Shown here: in pieces, positions 5,184 through 5,960 of the stretch
How positions within the stretch are numbered: position 1 is the first letter of the stretch
Layout of the letters: each line of letters begins with the position of its first letter
From: Firmicutes bacterium UBA5473
GTDB taxonomy: Bacteria > Bacillota > DTU084
NCBI GenBank assembly: GCA_002427165.1
Contig: DIQB01000076.1
Coordinates: forward strand, 1-5,960
Direction of reading: 5' to 3'
DNA length: 5,960 nucleotides
Notes under the pieces: generated by a model
What the model was told of the DNA's origin: nothing
The model's input: only the letters and a program-made list of their open reading frames with translations
Databases searched by the model: none
Translations under genes and position numbers: made by a program

Positions 5184-5678
5184 TCAACGTAAGTTTGCGC
5201 GATTGAGATCAGCTTTTTTTGTTTTTGGACCCTTTCTTGAAGAGCTTTGTGCATCGGCTGCTAATACCTCCTTTTGCCCTCGAACATAGCTTATGAGAAG
5301 CTTGGTTGCCTCATAAGCTGCTTCAGCTGTCTTGCGATCATAAAAATCAAAAGGACTGCCGGCGGGAAACGCATCCGGATAGCGTGGAGGTATATAGTGA
5401 TGATCAAGATCTCTAGCTGCTGCATAGATTTCTTCGGTCACTTCAAAACCAGCTTTAGCGAGTTCTTTTAAAAGTATTAGGATAGAATTGCCGAATGACG
5501 GAAGTCCTAAAGCACGCAACAGTGCTTTTACTGCGTATTCTCCAGCTTGTTGCGACTTAAAAGCAGACCAGACAAAATCATTCCTGCCCAGATCTTCTCC
5601 TGCAGAATCGACAGTATAAGTAGCCTGGTGGAACCAACGGAGGTATTCATCCCCATCAATTAGATTAGAAGCGTTCAC
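5184..5678 (-). CDS. HEPN domain protein (putative RNase toxin)
   Basis: A 164-residue all-helical HEPN-domain protein of the type encoded beside minimal nucleotidyltransferases. Characterised relatives (HepT) are RNases held in check by an MNT partner. The fold is shown by EYLRWFHQA (11-19), the second-helix pattern SQQAGEYAVKALLRALG (42-58), the NSILILLKEL helix and the family signature LDHHYIPPRYPDAF (91-104). An R-x4-H arrangement (Arg89...His94) fits the HEPN RNase motif, though its catalytic use in this subfamily is uncertain. Family members usually have GHS where this one has GNS (Asn64). The start is a GTG at 5678, one base after the TAA of an upstream relic frame, with only a weak ribosome binding site, so translational coupling is possible. 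The basic tail (148-164) overlaps the truncated MNT frame. HEPN assignment is firm; toxicity is inferred. Confidence 0.82.
   Translation of the reverse strand: MNASNLIDGDEYLRWFHQATYTVDSAGEDLGRNDFVWSAFKSQQAGEYAVKALLRALGLPSFGNSILILLKELAKAGFEVTEEIYAAARDLDHHYIPPRYPDAFPAGSPFDFYDRKTAEAAYEATKLLISYVRGQKEVLAADAQSSSRKGPKTKKADLNRANLR
5267..5275 (-). promoter_or_regulatory. Ribosome binding site for the MNT remnant
   Basis: AAAAGGAGG sits inside the HEPN coding sequence and precedes the MNT-like ATG (5252-5254) by 12 bases. A site this good within another gene supports a real overlapping two-gene arrangement. Confidence 0.55.
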
Positions 5679-5679
5679 C

Positions 5680-5945
5680 TTAATCTTTCTTTTTTAAAAT
5701 TTCATTAGGTATATCAAAAGTATTGCGGATCCTTTTCCTTCTTAGAGGTGAAGTGTGATTTTTCCGCACTGCGCTTACATCTTCATAACCTTCAGGAATA
5801 GAGCCGAACTTTTAGCCTTCATGAAATTTGGGTCTGTGGCAAGCGCCTATGCATCTTTCAAAGGGCTTTGCAGGTGACGTACCTACAGGGAAATATACCA
5901 CGGTTCGTAGCTTTGGATCAATTTACCGTCTTTTCCTGGTTGCAT
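5680..5945 (-). pseudogene. Unidentified decayed reading frame
   Basis: The minus strand can be read as one broken protein of about 87 residues ending one base before the HEPN start. It begins MQPGKDGKLIQSYEPWY, shifts frame near 5894 where dropping one A restores WYFPVGTSPAKPFERC, meets an in-frame TAA at 5812-5814 after HEG, and resumes as KFGSIPEGYEDVSAVRKNHT to a basic end (RRKRIRNTFDIPNEILKKKD). No stretch over about 45 codons is open. The amino-acid composition looks protein-like but I recognise no family. It could be a decayed gene of the HEPN operon or of a neighbouring element; chance is not excluded. Confidence 0.35.
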
Positions 5946-5960
5946 CTACCTAAATTCTAC

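Larger units (their letters stand above)
5093..5254 (-). pseudogene. MNT nucleotidyltransferase N-terminus, truncated
   Basis: A 53-residue frame inside and beyond the 3' end of the HEPN gene. Its first 38 residues (MHKALQERVQ through LISIAQTYVDSLEQQLG to PLSAIL) read like the start of a minimal nucleotidyltransferase, the usual partner of this HEPN family. In full proteins the LGPxSAIL strand leads straight into the catalytic GSxxRGD and DIDV motifs. Here it is followed by TGIVLDLLRAG and a stop, so the active site and about two thirds of the protein are gone. A good ribosome binding site (AAAAGGAGG, 5267-5275) lies 12 bases before the ATG, supporting a genuine former gene start. It overlaps HEPN by 71 bases. 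The foreign tail contains the hairpin at 5100-5117, so the break is near 5140. Known MNT partners (MntA) neutralise HEPN toxins by adding AMP; this fragment could not. Confidence 0.65.

Noticed and set aside
4923..5192. An 89-codon plus-strand frame over the regulator start and the hairpin
   Set aside because: It is antisense to the regulator's N-terminus and its leader, with no domain or ribosome binding site, so chance is the best explanation.
1..5960. CRISPR arrays, tRNA/rRNA genes or insertion sequence ends
   Set aside because: No regularly spaced repeats, cloverleaf-like genes, rRNA segments or paired terminal repeats with target duplications were visible by eye.

Overview
The window looks like chromosomal DNA of a Gram-positive Firmicute, probably a clostridial-type organism. 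Genes have strong AAAGGAGG-type ribosome binding sites, promoters are sigma-A-like, GC content is moderate, and the families present (HipA-like kinase, GH4 alpha-galactosidase, HEPN/MNT pair, large serine recombinase) are common there. Every gene I support is on the minus strand. I see no rRNA, tRNA or CRISPR array.

From the low-coordinate end: (1) about 55-560 holds the decayed C-terminal end of a large serine recombinase, broken by at least one frameshift. (2) 640-2136 is a compact, intact toxin-antitoxin-like unit: an XRE/HipB-like repressor and a HipA/CtkA-like kinase overlapping by 8 bp. It has a near-consensus promoter whose spacer contains a palindrome, TATCGG-N4-CCGATA, and a terminator hairpin at its end. 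(3) 2189-2488 is the N-terminal third of a metallophosphoesterase whose metal-binding motifs have changed. An intact kinase/repressor pair between a recombinase relic and a truncated gene suggests cargo of a decayed mobile element.

(4) 2674-5027 is a sugar-utilisation unit: an AraC-type cupin regulator, a short promoter gap, a complete GH4 alpha-galactosidase (MelA type) and a terminator. No transporter is in view. (5) 5093-5678 is a HEPN-domain protein overlapped by a 53-residue ORF. That ORF reads as the N-terminus of an MNT nucleotidyltransferase, lost at the point where the catalytic GSxxRGD motif should begin. The HEPN toxin candidate therefore appears to have lost its modifying partner. 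(6) 5680-5945 holds a further, unidentified decayed reading frame immediately upstream of the HEPN gene.

The two items most worth following are the HipB/HipA-like operon with its promoter-embedded operator, and the HEPN gene left with a decapitated MNT partner. Neither is demonstrably a new system from sequence alone.
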